A DNA stretch of 64,000 bases from Coprococcus comes ATCC 27758 (GCF_025149785.1 NZ_CP102277.1:2418001-2482000); one strand, 5' to 3'. Counted from the first letter of the stretch, positions 18,151 through 27,447 are shown. Translations and numbers: made by a program. Notes: generated by a model not told the origin, from the letters alone.

Positions 18151-18987
18151 TTATTTTCGCATTGCATGAATCATTTCTACAATGTCGTATCCATAACGTT
18201 CACCCGTTGCCCAGCCATACCCTTCCGGATTCTCTTTCTGCCCCAGCCACTCTACATACGGTGCGCTCCCCTTTGTCACGTAAGAGTAACGGTCATCTAC
18301 ACATTCCCCGGCAAGTGCTTCGTCTGTCGCATAAGCTTTCAGATGCTGGATCTGTGCCCGGATCCCGGTTCTGACATCCGGGTAGGAATTCCCCGGTACG
18401 CCTCCTCCCGTCGTCCCGATCCCGGCAAAATTATACTGGGTGATCTGCATATCCCCACCATACTGCAGCCAGCCTGTCTCCTTCATCGCCTGTGCAAATG
18501 CAACCTCCGGACGGACGCCTTCTGCCGTGGCTTCTTCATAATACATCTGTGCAAATGTCTCAATATCCGGTGCACCTCCCTGCGTCAAAACTTCTGCCGG
18601 ATAAGTGCTTCCATACGCTTTAAAATAATTTACCAATTGCCAGGCGCGGATACTGCTGATCCCCATCACCGGATACTGTCCCGGCTGGATGGATGCTTCT
18701 ACCGCTTCGGCCTCGGCAATGCCTTTTGCTTCGGTGTCTGATAGCTGCTGCGCTTCTGTCATCTGGGCTTTAATTGTGCTGTCTGCCTTTGTTGATTCCG
18801 TGCTGTCTTTCCTGCTTTTCTCTGTGTTCTTTTGCTTTGCAGTTTTTTCTGATTCTTCTATATAGGTTCTGCCTTTTTCATCTGCGTTTCCGGCTTTGGA
18901 CTTACCATATATCATACCAATCGATACAAATATCATACAGATTCCCAGTATAACCCGGATTATAGTTTCTCGTTTTATTCCAGACAT
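18151..18987 (-). CDS. Membrane-anchored glucosaminidase-domain protein (GH73-like cell-wall hydrolase)
   Basis: This is a 278-residue protein. A single N-terminal membrane helix (about residues 9-27) is followed by a charged Lys/Glu/Ser/Thr-rich spacer (about 30-95) and a C-terminal glucosaminidase domain (about 110-278). The catalytic Glu is probably in AFAQAMKETGWLQYGG, and QYNFAGIGTTGGG and DVRTGIRAQIQHLKAYA are typical of the family. It probably cleaves peptidoglycan glycan strands outside the membrane. It is transcribed alone, upstream of the alarmone synthetase by 160 bases. Confidence 0.85.
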   Translation of the reverse strand: MSGIKRETIIRVILGICMIFVSIGMIYGKSKAGNADEKGRTYIEESEKTAKQKNTEKSRKDSTESTKADSTIKAQMTEAQQLSDTEAKGIAEAEAVEASIQPGQYPVMGISSIRAWQLVNYFKAYGSTYPAEVLTQGGAPDIETFAQMYYEEATAEGVRPEVAFAQAMKETGWLQYGGDMQITQYNFAGIGTTGGGVPGNSYPDVRTGIRAQIQHLKAYATDEALAGECVDDRYSYVTKGSAPYVEWLGQKENPEGYGWATGERYGYDIVEMIHAMRK

Positions 18988-19114
18988 TTTTCTGATTCCC
19001 TGTCTTTTTTCTCTATCCTATTCCATGTTATTGAAAATGATTCTCTTTCTTTCATAAACTTTAGTATCAATATAGCACATCATATCAGAGAATCATAGAA
19101 TAAAATCTGTCTCC

Positions 19115-19143
19115 TTTACTTTCTCCCCTAAATCCGCTATACT
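19115..19143 (+). promoter_or_regulatory. Putative promoter of the small gene at 19217
   Basis: TTTACT, a 17-base spacer and TATACT lie about 75 bases ahead of the start codon. Confidence 0.5.
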
Positions 19144-19216
19144 GAAAATCACTTGATACATAAACATTCTTCGCCTGACCGGCATTTTTCATATTTATTA
19201 TAAGGAGGATTTTACC

Positions 19217-19480
19217 ATGTTCCGCTTATGGGGAAAAGAATTTAAAGACAATCATATGATCAAAGATACCACCATCTGTGATGACAGTGGCGATACAAGA
19301 ACCCACAAGATTTTCAATGCTCTGGATGAGATCTGCTATGAATTTGATCTCAGCAAACCGATCTGGCTGGATGTGAATATCAACGAATTCAAGCGGCATT
19401 CCAAAGCGAGATTCTATCAGGACAGTTTCGTGGATTCGATTGATTTTGATTTTCTGGAAATCCAGGTGATTGAAGAATAG
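19217..19480 (+). CDS. Small conserved hypothetical protein
   Basis: This is an 87-residue acidic protein of unknown function. It has an AAGGAGG site, a plausible promoter and its own terminator, so it is likely a real gene. The sequence is rich in Asp, Glu and aromatic residues (DLSKPIWLDVNINEFKRH, FVDSIDFDFLEI) with no membrane segment or signal. I recognise no domain with confidence. It stands alone between a divergent glucosaminidase gene and a cysK remnant. Confidence 0.75.
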   Translation: MFRLWGKEFKDNHMIKDTTICDDSGDTRTHKIFNALDEICYEFDLSKPIWLDVNINEFKRHSKARFYQDSFVDSIDFDFLEIQVIEE

Positions 19481-19484
19481 AAAA

Positions 19485-19520
19485 AGAGAGGATTTTTCAA
19501 CCGCATGAAAAATCCTCTCT
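19485..19520 (+). terminator. Terminator of the small hypothetical gene
   Basis: A 15-bp stem (19485-19499 with 19506-19520) is followed by a T-rich TCTTCT tail. It begins right after the stop codon and also faces the cysK remnant on the other strand. Confidence 0.8.
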
Positions 19521-19524
19521 TCTT

Positions 19525-19755
19525 CTATCTCTTCGTTTCATCCGAATAAATTCCACTGGAAAGATATCTCTCTCCACTGTCCGGCAAAATTACAACCAGA
19601 TTCTTCCCTGCATTTTCAGCTCTCTTTGCCACCTTGATCGCTGCCCAGAGCGCTGCTCCTGATGAAATTCCAACCGAAATTCCTTCTGTCTTTGCAGAAA
19701 GTCTTGCCGGCTCATAGGCATCCTCATCCGTCACAGTAATAATTTCATTAAATAA
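19525..19755 (-). pseudogene. C-terminal remnant of cysteine synthase
   Basis: About 75 codons match the C-terminal end of O-acetylserine sulfhydrylase: [26 protein letters not shown] and [19 protein letters not shown]. The PLP lysine and the N-terminal three quarters of the enzyme are absent. Upstream, homology stops near 19755 and runs into the terminator of the beta-galactosidase gene, with no start or RBS. This is a decayed fragment, probably left by a deletion; a functional copy must lie elsewhere. Confidence 0.85.
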
Positions 19756-19773
19756 TTCCTGCCTAACCCAAAG

Positions 19774-19819
19774 AAGCAGGAATCTCTGACATCCTTACAC
19801 CTGTCTGAAATTCCTGCTT
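19774..19819 (-). terminator. Probable terminator of the beta-galactosidase gene
   Basis: AAGCAGGAAT (19774-19783) pairs with ATTCCTGCTT (19810-19819), and the interior is partly paired. Downstream on the minus strand the T run is weak (CTTTGGG). Confidence 0.6.
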
Positions 19820-19843
19820 CCTTTTATTTTCAATCTTAAATTT

Positions 19844-21859
19844 TTATTCCACTACAATCTTCACACCAAACTTCGGAAGTTTTTCTCCTTTTCCTACTGC
19901 ATTCCCACTCAGCAGATCTGTTTTGCCTGCAAATTCTTCCGGAATTTCCAGCTCTTCATCCCTGAAGTTCATCACAAAATAGAAGCTCTTTCCTTCTCTG
20001 TTACGTTTCACGATCTCCAGACCGTTTCCAGCTCCTGCAACCGGTTCTGCTCCTGCATCCTCTACTGCCATGGAAAGAATCTTCGCAATTCCATCTTCTT
20101 CCATACAGGTTCCGATGTAATACAGTTTTCCTTTTCCATAACTATGTCTGGTCACTGCCGGCATGCCTGCGTAGAAATCTTCCGTATATTCGCCAAGAGA
20201 CTCCGCTCCCTCCAGATGCATCAGATCACATACGATCTTACATTTGCTCCGGCTTCCGTCTTTGAACGTCACGATGTTATGCTGTTCCGGTGCAAGGGCA
20301 TCAATTTCTTCCACCCAGACACCAGCCATCTCTTTTAACGGTCCCGGATATCCTCCAAGGTATACATTATCTGACTCTCCAACAATACCACTCATATAGG
20401 TTGTCACAAGAATACCACCATTTTTCACATACTCTTCCAGTGCTTCTTTCATTCCCGGTTTTACCATATAAAGAACCGGTGCAACCACCATCTTATATTT
20501 TGAGAAATCCGCATCCACCGGAATCATACTGGTGCCAATATTTTTTTCATAGAAATAACGGTAATAGCGGTGGATCTGGTCTACATATTTGAGACTGATC
20601 GACGGGCCGCTTGTGTATTCCAAAGCCCAGTAATTATCCCAGTCAAAGATCACTCCAACTTCTGCTTCATTTACAGATCCCGGGATCAGGTCACTTAATC
20701 TTTCCAGTTCTTCACCAAGTTGCTTCACCTCGCGGAAGACTCTTGTATTTTCCGTTCCTGCATGTGCAATGACAGCACCGTGGAACTTCTCACACCCTCC
20801 CACACTGCGACGGAGCTGGAAAAACTGGATCGTATCTGCTCCGTGTGCCATGGTCTGATAGCTCTGTGCACGCATCTGTCCCGGACGCTTGAGGGAGTTA
20901 TACGGCTGCCAGTTCTGCTGGCTTGGAGTCTGCTCCATCAGCATAAATGGTTTATCCTTAAGTCCACGCATCAGATCATGCTTCATGGCCACCATACTCC
21001 ACGGCGTGTTATAAGATGGATAATTATCCCACGAAATAACATCTATTTCTTTCGCCCATTTGAAATAATCCAGTCCTTTAAAGGTTCCCATCATATTGGT
21101 AGTGATCGGTGTCTCTTTATCAAACTTACGGATCGCTTCTTTTTCCATCTTGAAGTTATTCAGCATTCCGTCTGAATTAAACCGGCAGTAATCAATGGAA
21201 AGACCTGCAAAAGCCGTCATATGCGGTTCTGCTGCATCTTCGATCCCATCGCCAAGTGCATCTGGTAGTACCACTTCGTCCCAGTCATAAATGGTATGTC
21301 CCCAGAATTCGGTATTCCATGCTTTGTTCAGTTCATCCAGAGTCTGATACTTCCCGCGCAGCCATACGCGGAACGCTTTTTCACAGTTTTCACAATAACA
21401 TTCTCCACCGTATTCATTGCTGATATGCCAGCAGGTCACATGCGGATTGTCCCCGTAACGCTCAGCAAGTTTGCCTGCAAGACGGGATGCAAACTTCTGA
21501 AACACCGGAGAATTCGGGCATGCATTGTGGCGCTGACCGAATTTGTGATGTCGTCCCTCGTAATCCGTTCTCGCTACTTCCGGATATCTTTTTACCATCC
21601 ATGCCGGAAGCGCGCCTGTTGAAGTTGCAAGCACGATATCATAGTTCTCCCGGCTCAGCATATCAATGATCTCATCCAGTTCTGTAAAATTATAGATTTC
21701 TTCTGAAGGCTGGATCTTCGCCCACGAAAATACATTGATCGTAGCACTGTTGATCCGGGCATCCTTGAAAATGCGCATATCTTCTTTCCAGATCTCTTTT
21801 CCCCACTGGTTCGGATTGTAATCTCCACCGTATAAAATTCTCTTAAATGGTCGTTTCAT
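19844..21859 (-). CDS. Beta-galactosidase, glycoside hydrolase family 42
   Basis: This 671-residue cytoplasmic enzyme hydrolyses terminal beta-galactosides. The GH42 start ILYGGDYNPNQW is clear. The acid/base Glu is in WHISNEYGGE and the likely nucleophile Glu in LMEQTPSQQNW. The zinc-site cysteines are in CYCENC. The C-terminal part holds the trimerisation and beta-domain regions. No sugar transporter or regulator gene is adjacent, so it appears to be a single-gene unit; the natural substrate may be galacto-oligosaccharide rather than lactose. Confidence 0.95.
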   Translation of the reverse strand: MKRPFKRILYGGDYNPNQWGKEIWKEDMRIFKDARINSATINVFSWAKIQPSEEIYNFTELDEIIDMLSRENYDIVLATSTGALPAWMVKRYPEVARTDYEGRHHKFGQRHNACPNSPVFQKFASRLAGKLAERYGDNPHVTCWHISNEYGGECYCENCEKAFRVWLRGKYQTLDELNKAWNTEFWGHTIYDWDEVVLPDALGDGIEDAAEPHMTAFAGLSIDYCRFNSDGMLNNFKMEKEAIRKFDKETPITTNMMGTFKGLDYFKWAKEIDVISWDNYPSYNTPWSMVAMKHDLMRGLKDKPFMLMEQTPSQQNWQPYNSLKRPGQMRAQSYQTMAHGADTIQFFQLRRSVGGCEKFHGAVIAHAGTENTRVFREVKQLGEELERLSDLIPGSVNEAEVGVIFDWDNYWALEYTSGPSISLKYVDQIHRYYRYFYEKNIGTSMIPVDADFSKYKMVVAPVLYMVKPGMKEALEEYVKNGGILVTTYMSGIVGESDNVYLGGYPGPLKEMAGVWVEEIDALAPEQHNIVTFKDGSRSKCKIVCDLMHLEGAESLGEYTEDFYAGMPAVTRHSYGKGKLYYIGTCMEEDGIAKILSMAVEDAGAEPVAGAGNGLEIVKRNREGKSFYFVMNFRDEELEIPEEFAGKTDLLSGNAVGKGEKLPKFGVKIVVE

Positions 21860-21944
21860 AATATCTCCTTTTTCTTCTTTTTCTTTTCTGCAACTGATAT
21901 TCTGTCTTGATTATACCAAAACTGGACAGTTTTACCAGTGCAAA

Positions 21945-21973
21945 AAGACCGGCAGTCTCAAACCGCCGGTCCT
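21945..21973 (-). terminator. Terminator of purC
   Basis: A GACCGGC/GCCGGTC stem (21947-21953 with 21965-21971) is followed on the minus strand by TTTTTG, just after the purC stop. Confidence 0.85.
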
Positions 21974-22008
21974 TTCGTCATATTTTATTCTCATGGCATG
22001 TGATGTAA

Positions 22009-22881
22009 TTATGCAAGTTTTTCGCCTGTGAGCATCTCATATGCCTGCAGGTATTTTTCGATTGTCTTATCCACGATCTCCTGTGGAAGTGTCCAGTTAT
22101 TATCCGGATTGGCTGTAAGCCAGTCACGTGCGAACTGCTTGTCAAATGACGGTTGTCCGTGTCCCGGTTCATAACCATCTGCCGGCCAGAATCTTGAGCT
22201 GTCCGGTGTCAGCATCTCATCACCGATCACCATGTTGCCTTCTTCATCAAGACCAAATTCAAACTTGGTATCTGCAATGATGATTCCTTTACTGAGTGCA
22301 TATTCTGCGCATTTTTTATAGAGAGCGATCGTGTTGTCACGAAGCTTTTCTGCTAATTCTTTTCCTCTTCCCGGGAAATATTTTTCCAGATGATCGATAC
22401 TCTGTTCAAAAGAAATATTCTCATCATGATCACCGATCTCTGCTTTTGTAGATGGTGTGTAAATCGGTTCAGGAAGTTTGTCTGATTCCTGTAATCCTTC
22501 CGGAAGTTTGATTCCGCATACAGTTCCATTCTCTTTGTAGCTCTTCCAGCCACTTCCTGTGATATAGCCACGAACGATACATTCGATCGGAAGCATGTTC
22601 AGCTTCTTGCACATCATGGATTTGCCTTCGTATTTCTCCTGCTGGAAGAATTCCGGCATATCCTTTGTATCTACAGAAATCATATGGTTCGGAAGAATAT
22701 CTTCTGTCATATCGAACCAGAATTTTGACATCTGTGTCAGAACAGTACCTTTCTTAGTTACTTCATTATTCAGAATCACGTCAAAGCAGCTGATACGGTC
22801 TGTTGCAACCATGATCAGGCTGTCGCCATTGTCATAAATCTCACGTACTTTACCTTCTTTGATCGGTTTTAATTCCTGCAT
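22009..22881 (-). CDS. purC: Phosphoribosylaminoimidazole-succinocarboxamide synthase (SAICAR synthetase)
   Basis: PurC ligates aspartate to CAIR with ATP in de novo purine synthesis. The start at 22881 ([16 protein letters not shown]) gives 290 residues and has GAGGTG 7 bases upstream; a second in-frame ATG at 22896 would add five residues. Typical motifs include [32 protein letters not shown] and [12 protein letters not shown]. It stands alone here; other purine genes in the window (the AICAR formyltransferase gene and purO) lie 33 kb away. Confidence 0.97.
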   Translation of the reverse strand: MQELKPIKEGKVREIYDNGDSLIMVATDRISCFDVILNNEVTKKGTVLTQMSKFWFDMTEDILPNHMISVDTKDMPEFFQQEKYEGKSMMCKKLNMLPIECIVRGYITGSGWKSYKENGTVCGIKLPEGLQESDKLPEPIYTPSTKAEIGDHDENISFEQSIDHLEKYFPGRGKELAEKLRDNTIALYKKCAEYALSKGIIIADTKFEFGLDEEGNMVIGDEMLTPDSSRFWPADGYEPGHGQPSFDKQFARDWLTANPDNNWTLPQEIVDKTIEKYLQAYEMLTGEKLA

Positions 22882-22997
22882 GTTCTTACACCTCATTGTT
22901 TTATTTTCTTGTAAACTGAGTTTTATAAAACTCTCAAAAGCGGTGCACTTTGGATACCGTATTCTCCGCATCTGCACCATATCTTGCATCCTAGATA

Positions 22998-23026
22998 ACC
23001 GTAACACCGAACATAATGAGTGTCAA
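22998..23026 (-). promoter_or_regulatory. Putative purC promoter
   Basis: A consensus TTGACA is followed after 17 bases by the weak -10 TACGGT on the minus strand, leaving a leader of about 110 bases. Just upstream are two direct copies of ATTAGCATTT (23048-23071). A regulator site is possible but unproven. Confidence 0.4.
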
Positions 23027-23096
23027 GAAAAACAGGCTTTCTTGCTTATTAGCATTTTTTATTAGCATTTATTACTTTAAAAACTGCCGGTGTTTT

Positions 23097-23213
23097 CTAC
23101 ATACTTTTTCTTCTGTTTTCCAGTTCTTTCAAAACGGTTTCTTCCTGTCTTTCAAAGCGAACATATAAAAGCATCACAATTACTCCGATGATCAGATAGA
23201 AAATCGCAACCAA
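23097..23213 (-). other. Possible small membrane-protein ORF or gene remnant
   Basis: A 38-codon frame reads as one hydrophobic helix (VAIFYLIIGVIVMLLYV) followed by a charged amphipathic tail (RFERQEETVLKELENRR). It could start at a TTG, has no clear RBS, and a stop lies just upstream in frame. It looks like a real coding signal by composition but may be the end of a decayed transporter gene. The rest of 23008-23468 holds no other gene. Confidence 0.3.
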
Positions 23214-23368
23214 AACTTAACATATTTCACACTCTTTTCTTTTGCCTACTTTTTCTTATACACATTAGACAAAAAATGGTTTTTCATTTTATGCACATTG
23301 CCTCGGTCATGTTTTTAAATCCACATTGGCATATCCGTATCCTTTTTCAGGATTTCTCAACTCTTCTA

Positions 23369-23396
23369 TTGACTTTTGCATTTCGATGATTATACT
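23369..23396 (+). promoter_or_regulatory. Promoter of thrE
   Basis: TTGACT, a 16-base spacer and TATACT lie about 80 bases before the thrE start codon. Confidence 0.65.
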
Positions 23397-23416
23397 TTAT
23401 TATGATAAATCAATAT

Positions 23417-23454
23417 CAATAATACATATTTAATATATTGTTCATGTATTATTG
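23417..23454 (+). promoter_or_regulatory. Perfect inverted repeat in the thrE leader
   Basis: CAATAATACAT (23417-23427) pairs with ATGTATTATTG (23444-23454), an 11-bp perfect repeat with a 16-base spacer. It lies after the predicted transcription start. It could be an operator or an RNA hairpin that affects the RBS 5 bases downstream. Confidence 0.5.
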
Positions 23455-23478
23455 GTATAGCAAAAGGAAGTGAAATTT

Positions 23479-24810
23479 ATGCAGCAAGGCATAATAGAAA
23501 AAAATCATATGGACATTCTATGGCATGATTATGCACTGAATAAAGAAGATACCATTCCTATCACAAAGGCCGGGCTAATTGAAAAAGCCTCCGTTGTCGG
23601 TAGATGTGGCATGATGCTTCTTTCCTGTGGAACCGGAGCATGGCGTGTTCGAAGCTCCATGAATACCCTTTCCAGAGAACTGGGAATCACCTGTACCGCC
23701 GACATTGGCCTGATGTCCATTGAATACACCTGTTTTGACGGTGAAAACTGTTTTTCACAGTCGCTGTGTCTGACCAATACCGGTGTTAATACTTCGAAAT
23801 TGAACCGACTGGAAAACTTCATCAACGATTTCCCAACAAAGGAAAAATATCTTTCCGGTGAACAGATTCATTCTTATCTGGATGAGATTGAACGGATCCA
23901 TGGCCTTTACTCTCCAGTTGCACTCGGATTTGCCGCAGCATTTGCCTGTGGGGCATTTACCTTTCTCCTTGGTGGCGGACCGGTAGAAATGCTTCTTGCT
24001 TTTTTCGGTGCCGGTATCGGCAACTTTGTAAGATGTAAACTGACTAAGCATCATTTCACATTATTCTTAGGCATTACTGCCTCTGTTGCTGCTGCCTGCC
24101 TTATCTATGCTACACTTTTAAAAACAACTGAACTGTTGTTCGGCATTTCTCTTGCTCATGAAGCCGGATATATATGCTCTATGCTTTTCATCATTCCCGG
24201 TTTTCCATTTATCACCAGCGGAATCGACCTTGCAAAACTGGATATGCGATCCGGCCTGGAACGACTTGCTTACGCAATGATCATCATTCTTGTCGCAACC
24301 TTGACCGCCTGGATCATGGCACTTATCCTTCATTTAAAGCCAAGTGATTTCCCACCTCTTTCTCTCACACTCTGGCAACATATACTATTCCGGCTTCTCG
24401 CCAGCTTCTGCGGGGTGTTCGGCTTTTCTGTTATGTTCAACAGTCCTAAAGAACTCTCTGCCACAGCCGGTATCATTGGAGCAATTGCCAATACACTCCG
24501 TCTTGAACTGGTAGACTTGGCCTCCCTGCCTCCTGCAGCCGCAGCTTTTATCGGTGCCCTGACTGCCGGAATTCTGGCTTCTGTATTAAAAAGCAAAATC
24601 GGTTACCCGAGAATTTCTCTGACTGTACCTTCTATTGTCATCATGGTACCGGGACTTTATCTTTACCGGGCAATCTATAATCTTGGAGTGATGTCTCTGC
24701 AAACCTCTGCATCCTGGTTTGCAGCTGCAATACTTATCATTCTTGCCTTGCCTCTTGGACTTATCTTTGCAAGAATTCTAACGGATAAGACATTCCGTTA
24801 TTGCACGTAA
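23479..24810 (+). CDS. thrE: Threonine/serine exporter family protein (ThrE-like)
   Basis: This is a 443-residue membrane protein of the ThrE family. The N-terminal half starts with a soluble segment containing a conserved DUF1212-type core (MMLLSCGTGAWRVRSSMNTL) and is followed by about ten transmembrane helices, the fused two-domain form. It probably exports threonine and serine. The ATG at 23479 was preferred to the GTG at 23470 because AAAGGAAG is then at normal distance. It is a single-gene unit with its own promoter and terminator. Confidence 0.9.
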   Translation: MQQGIIEKNHMDILWHDYALNKEDTIPITKAGLIEKASVVGRCGMMLLSCGTGAWRVRSSMNTLSRELGITCTADIGLMSIEYTCFDGENCFSQSLCLTNTGVNTSKLNRLENFINDFPTKEKYLSGEQIHSYLDEIERIHGLYSPVALGFAAAFACGAFTFLLGGGPVEMLLAFFGAGIGNFVRCKLTKHHFTLFLGITASVAAACLIYATLLKTTELLFGISLAHEAGYICSMLFIIPGFPFITSGIDLAKLDMRSGLERLAYAMIIILVATLTAWIMALILHLKPSDFPPLSLTLWQHILFRLLASFCGVFGFSVMFNSPKELSATAGIIGAIANTLRLELVDLASLPPAAAAFIGALTAGILASVLKSKIGYPRISLTVPSIVIMVPGLYLYRAIYNLGVMSLQTSASWFAAAILIILALPLGLIFARILTDKTFRYCT

Positions 24811-24825
24811 AAAAGAATTTTAAAT

Positions 24826-24868
24826 AAAAAGATGCATCTGATCTTTTTTCAACCAGATGCATCTTTTT
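24826..24868. terminator. Bidirectional terminator between thrE and the gene at 24867
   Basis: A perfect 15-bp stem, AAAAAGATGCATCTG with its complement, has T runs on both strands and serves the two convergent genes. Confidence 0.9.
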
Positions 24869-25619
24869 ATTTACCATATACAATTTGATCCGCTTTTTCT
24901 ATATGCCTTTCCAGTCTGTCAGAAAAGTGTTCTAGCGGAAGGAAAACCCCCATTTCATCAAATCTTTTTCCTTCTTCCTGCAAGAAATCCTGTCCGTAAT
25001 ATACCACAGAATTTGGCAGTTCCTTTTGAAGTTCCATCATAATATTCCACACAGCTGCATAAGCTTCAGCCTCCGTCTTTTTTTCTTTTACGGTATCCGG
25101 AAGTTCATAGATCAGAAGTACTCCGTCATGCTCTCCCATCTTATATTCCTGTGTTTCCATTGTTTCTGAATCATAACAATGCCTTTTCTTATATCCGTGT
25201 GCCAGATACATTTTTATTTTATCACGCTTCTGATAAACTTTTCGAAATTTTTCATATTCTTTTTCCTTTACATGAATCGGAAGATTTTCCAGAAGCTTTC
25301 CCTCTTCATCTGTCAAAAAATAAGGATTTGTCTGTCCATCCGCATTAAATTTAAACGGTATCAGAAAAGCATTTCTTAAAAGATCGAACATACTGTTTTG
25401 GCACACAGCCATGAGAAATGCAGTCAGATCTTTATTTTCATATGCATCGAATAATGCAGCGGTGAACTGCTTTGCGGGAAGATTCTCTGTCACAAACTCA
25501 TCTCCGGAATCAATGGCATCATAAAAAGTTCTTTTCAGTCGCCTGCATGCCTCCGGGTTTGCAAGAATCTTGTCAAATAACATCTCTGCTTTTTCTTCTC
25601 TTGGAAAAATGGTTGCCAT
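24867..25619 (-). CDS. Hypothetical cytoplasmic protein
   Basis: This 250-residue protein has no signal or membrane segment. The start at 25619 (MATIFPREEK) is supported by GGAAGG 6 bases upstream. It is rich in Glu, Lys and aromatic residues, with a mid-region PYFLTDEEGKLLENLPIH and a C-terminal VVYYGQDFLQEEGKRFDEMG. I do not recognise a domain. Convergent with thrE and divergent from citC, it is probably monocistronic. Confidence 0.75.
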   Translation of the reverse strand: MATIFPREEKAEMLFDKILANPEACRRLKRTFYDAIDSGDEFVTENLPAKQFTAALFDAYENKDLTAFLMAVCQNSMFDLLRNAFLIPFKFNADGQTNPYFLTDEEGKLLENLPIHVKEKEYEKFRKVYQKRDKIKMYLAHGYKKRHCYDSETMETQEYKMGEHDGVLLIYELPDTVKEKKTEAEAYAAVWNIMMELQKELPNSVVYYGQDFLQEEGKRFDEMGVFLPLEHFSDRLERHIEKADQIVYGK

Positions 25620-25796
25620 ATCTATCCTTCCTTTACTATAAATCATACGATTATTTTTTATCCGACTATATTATAGGGTTATCCTGGTTATTAGTAAATT
25701 ACATAATTCATATTGTGATCATATCAATATGACATAAATCCAATTTGTATTTTTTTAAGAATAATGCCTGATTTCTTTCTTGAATCCATGCTCCTC

Positions 25797-25824
25797 TTTA
25801 CATTTTCTATACACATGTTAAAAT
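25797..25824 (+). promoter_or_regulatory. Putative citC-citX promoter
   Basis: TTTACA, a 16-base spacer and TAAAAT lie about 45 bases before the citC ATG. Confidence 0.55.
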
Positions 25825-25870
25825 AATTTCATCAAATATTTTGAGCTACTGTGCAGAAAGGAATTTATCT

Positions 25871-26941
25871 ATGGCAGATTATTATATTTCTCAAATCTAT
25901 CCTTCCGACAAGCGAGCCAACGATGAAGTGGACGCACTCCTTATCTCAGAAGGGATCCGCAGAGATGCTAACCTGGATTACACCTGCGGCATGTATGACG
26001 ATGAGATGCACATTATCGCAACAGGAAGCTGTTTTGGCAACACCTTACGATGTTTTGCCGTAAGCCATGAACATCAGGGAGAAGGACTGATGAATTCCAT
26101 CGTCTCTCATCTGATTGAATTTCAGTTTTCAAGAGGGAATACACACCTTTTTCTTTACACCAAATGTAATTCTGCCAAGTTCTTCGGTGATCTTGGATTC
26201 TATGAAATTGCCCGGATCGATGGACAGATTGTCTTCATGGAAAACCGAAAAACCGGATTTCAGAATTATCTGCGTACTTTTGCAAAAGATACACTTCCAG
26301 AAGGATTGACTGCTGAGACTCCCACCAGAAAGATTGCTGCTCTCGTCATGAACGCCAACCCGTTTACCCTCGGACACCAGTATCTTGTAGAAAAAGCGGC
26401 TGCTGAAAATGATCTGCTTCATCTCTTCATTGTCAGTGAAGATGCCAGCCTGGTTCCATTCAAGATCAGAAAACAACTCGTCATGAAAGGAACAGCACAC
26501 TTGAAAAACATCTGTTATCACGACAGTGGTCCATATATTATCAGCAATGCTACTTTTCCAAGCTATTTCCAGAAAGATGAGAATGCAGTGATTGAAAGCC
26601 ACGCCATGTTGGACCTGACGGTATTTACGCAGATTGCAAAGGTGCTCGGTATCACTCGCCGTTACGTAGGAGAAGAGCCTACTAGCCTGGTTACCGGAAT
26701 CTATAACCGGATCATGTCTGAAAAATTACCGGAACAGGGCATCGAATGTATCGTTGTCCCAAGAAAGACCTGTGAGGATACACCGATCAGCGCTTCCAAT
26801 GTACGTCTTGCCCTGCAAAATGGTGACTATGATACCATTTCGAAGCTGGTACCACAAACCACACTGGATTATTTCAAAAGTCCGGAAGCAATTCCTGTAA
26901 TCGAACGGATCAGACAACAAGAAAATGTTATTCATTATTAG
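25871..26941 (+). CDS. citC: [Citrate (pro-3S)-lyase] ligase
   Basis: CitC acetylates the phosphoribosyl-dephospho-CoA prosthetic group of the citrate lyase acyl carrier protein, switching the enzyme on. The protein has 356 residues from the ATG at 25871, with AAAGGA upstream. The N-terminal third resembles a GNAT fold (CFAVSHEHQGEGLMNSI), and the C-terminal part is a nucleotidyltransferase domain with ALVMNANPFTLGHQYLVE, YVGEEP and ISASNVR. citX follows by 11 bases. The lyase subunit genes citD, citE and citF are not in the window. Confidence 0.94.
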   Translation: MADYYISQIYPSDKRANDEVDALLISEGIRRDANLDYTCGMYDDEMHIIATGSCFGNTLRCFAVSHEHQGEGLMNSIVSHLIEFQFSRGNTHLFLYTKCNSAKFFGDLGFYEIARIDGQIVFMENRKTGFQNYLRTFAKDTLPEGLTAETPTRKIAALVMNANPFTLGHQYLVEKAAAENDLLHLFIVSEDASLVPFKIRKQLVMKGTAHLKNICYHDSGPYIISNATFPSYFQKDENAVIESHAMLDLTVFTQIAKVLGITRRYVGEEPTSLVTGIYNRIMSEKLPEQGIECIVVPRKTCEDTPISASNVRLALQNGDYDTISKLVPQTTLDYFKSPEAIPVIERIRQQENVIHY

Positions 26942-26952
26942 GAGGATCTGCT

Positions 26953-27447
26953 ATGAAAGGACAGAAAGTAGTATTAACCGACATGCTCGCCTGCCGCGAG
27001 CGCCGCGTTAATATACAAAATGAATATATTCAAAGATATCATTGCCCAGTGATTTCATTCTGCATGAATATTCCGGGACCTATAAAGACGAATGAACAGA
27101 TCAAAAAAGCATTCCTTTCCGGAAAGGAAGCACTTTTTGCTGTATTACAAAAAGAGAACATTCCGATTCTTACCCAAACTGAGTTTGATGAGAAGACTGG
27201 AAATGAAATTATTCTTACAGTCGACTATCCGGCAGATAAAATTAAAGAACTAACAACAGAAATCGAAGAAAGCCATCCCTTCGGACGTCTTTTTGATATG
27301 GATGTGATTGGAACAGACGGAGAAAAACTCTCCCGCGGCGTCTACCGCAAATGTTTGATCTGCGGCTGTCAGGCACAGGAATGTGCCCGGTCACGAAAGC
27401 ACACCGTCGCTGAAATGCAGGCGAAGATCGAAGAGATGCTCTCATAA
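26953..27447 (+). CDS. citX: Citrate lyase holo-ACP synthase (phosphoribosyl-dephospho-CoA transferase)
   Basis: CitX transfers the prosthetic-group precursor onto the citrate lyase acyl carrier protein CitD. The 164-residue protein carries the family signature GRLFDMDVI and a Cys-rich C-terminal segment RKCLICGCQAQECARSR. The AGGAGG site overlaps the end of citC. It forms a two-gene unit with citC ending in a strong terminator, so these maturation genes are physically separated from the lyase subunits. Confidence 0.93.
   Translation: MKGQKVVLTDMLACRERRVNIQNEYIQRYHCPVISFCMNIPGPIKTNEQIKKAFLSGKEALFAVLQKENIPILTQTEFDEKTGNEIILTVDYPADKIKELTTEIEESHPFGRLFDMDVIGTDGEKLSRGVYRKCLICGCQAQECARSRKHTVAEMQAKIEEMLS

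Noticed and set aside
23020-23080. Purine riboswitch or PurR operator before purC
   Set aside because: Only a promoter and an AT-rich direct repeat (ATTAGCATTT twice) are visible; no known purine-control consensus was recognised.
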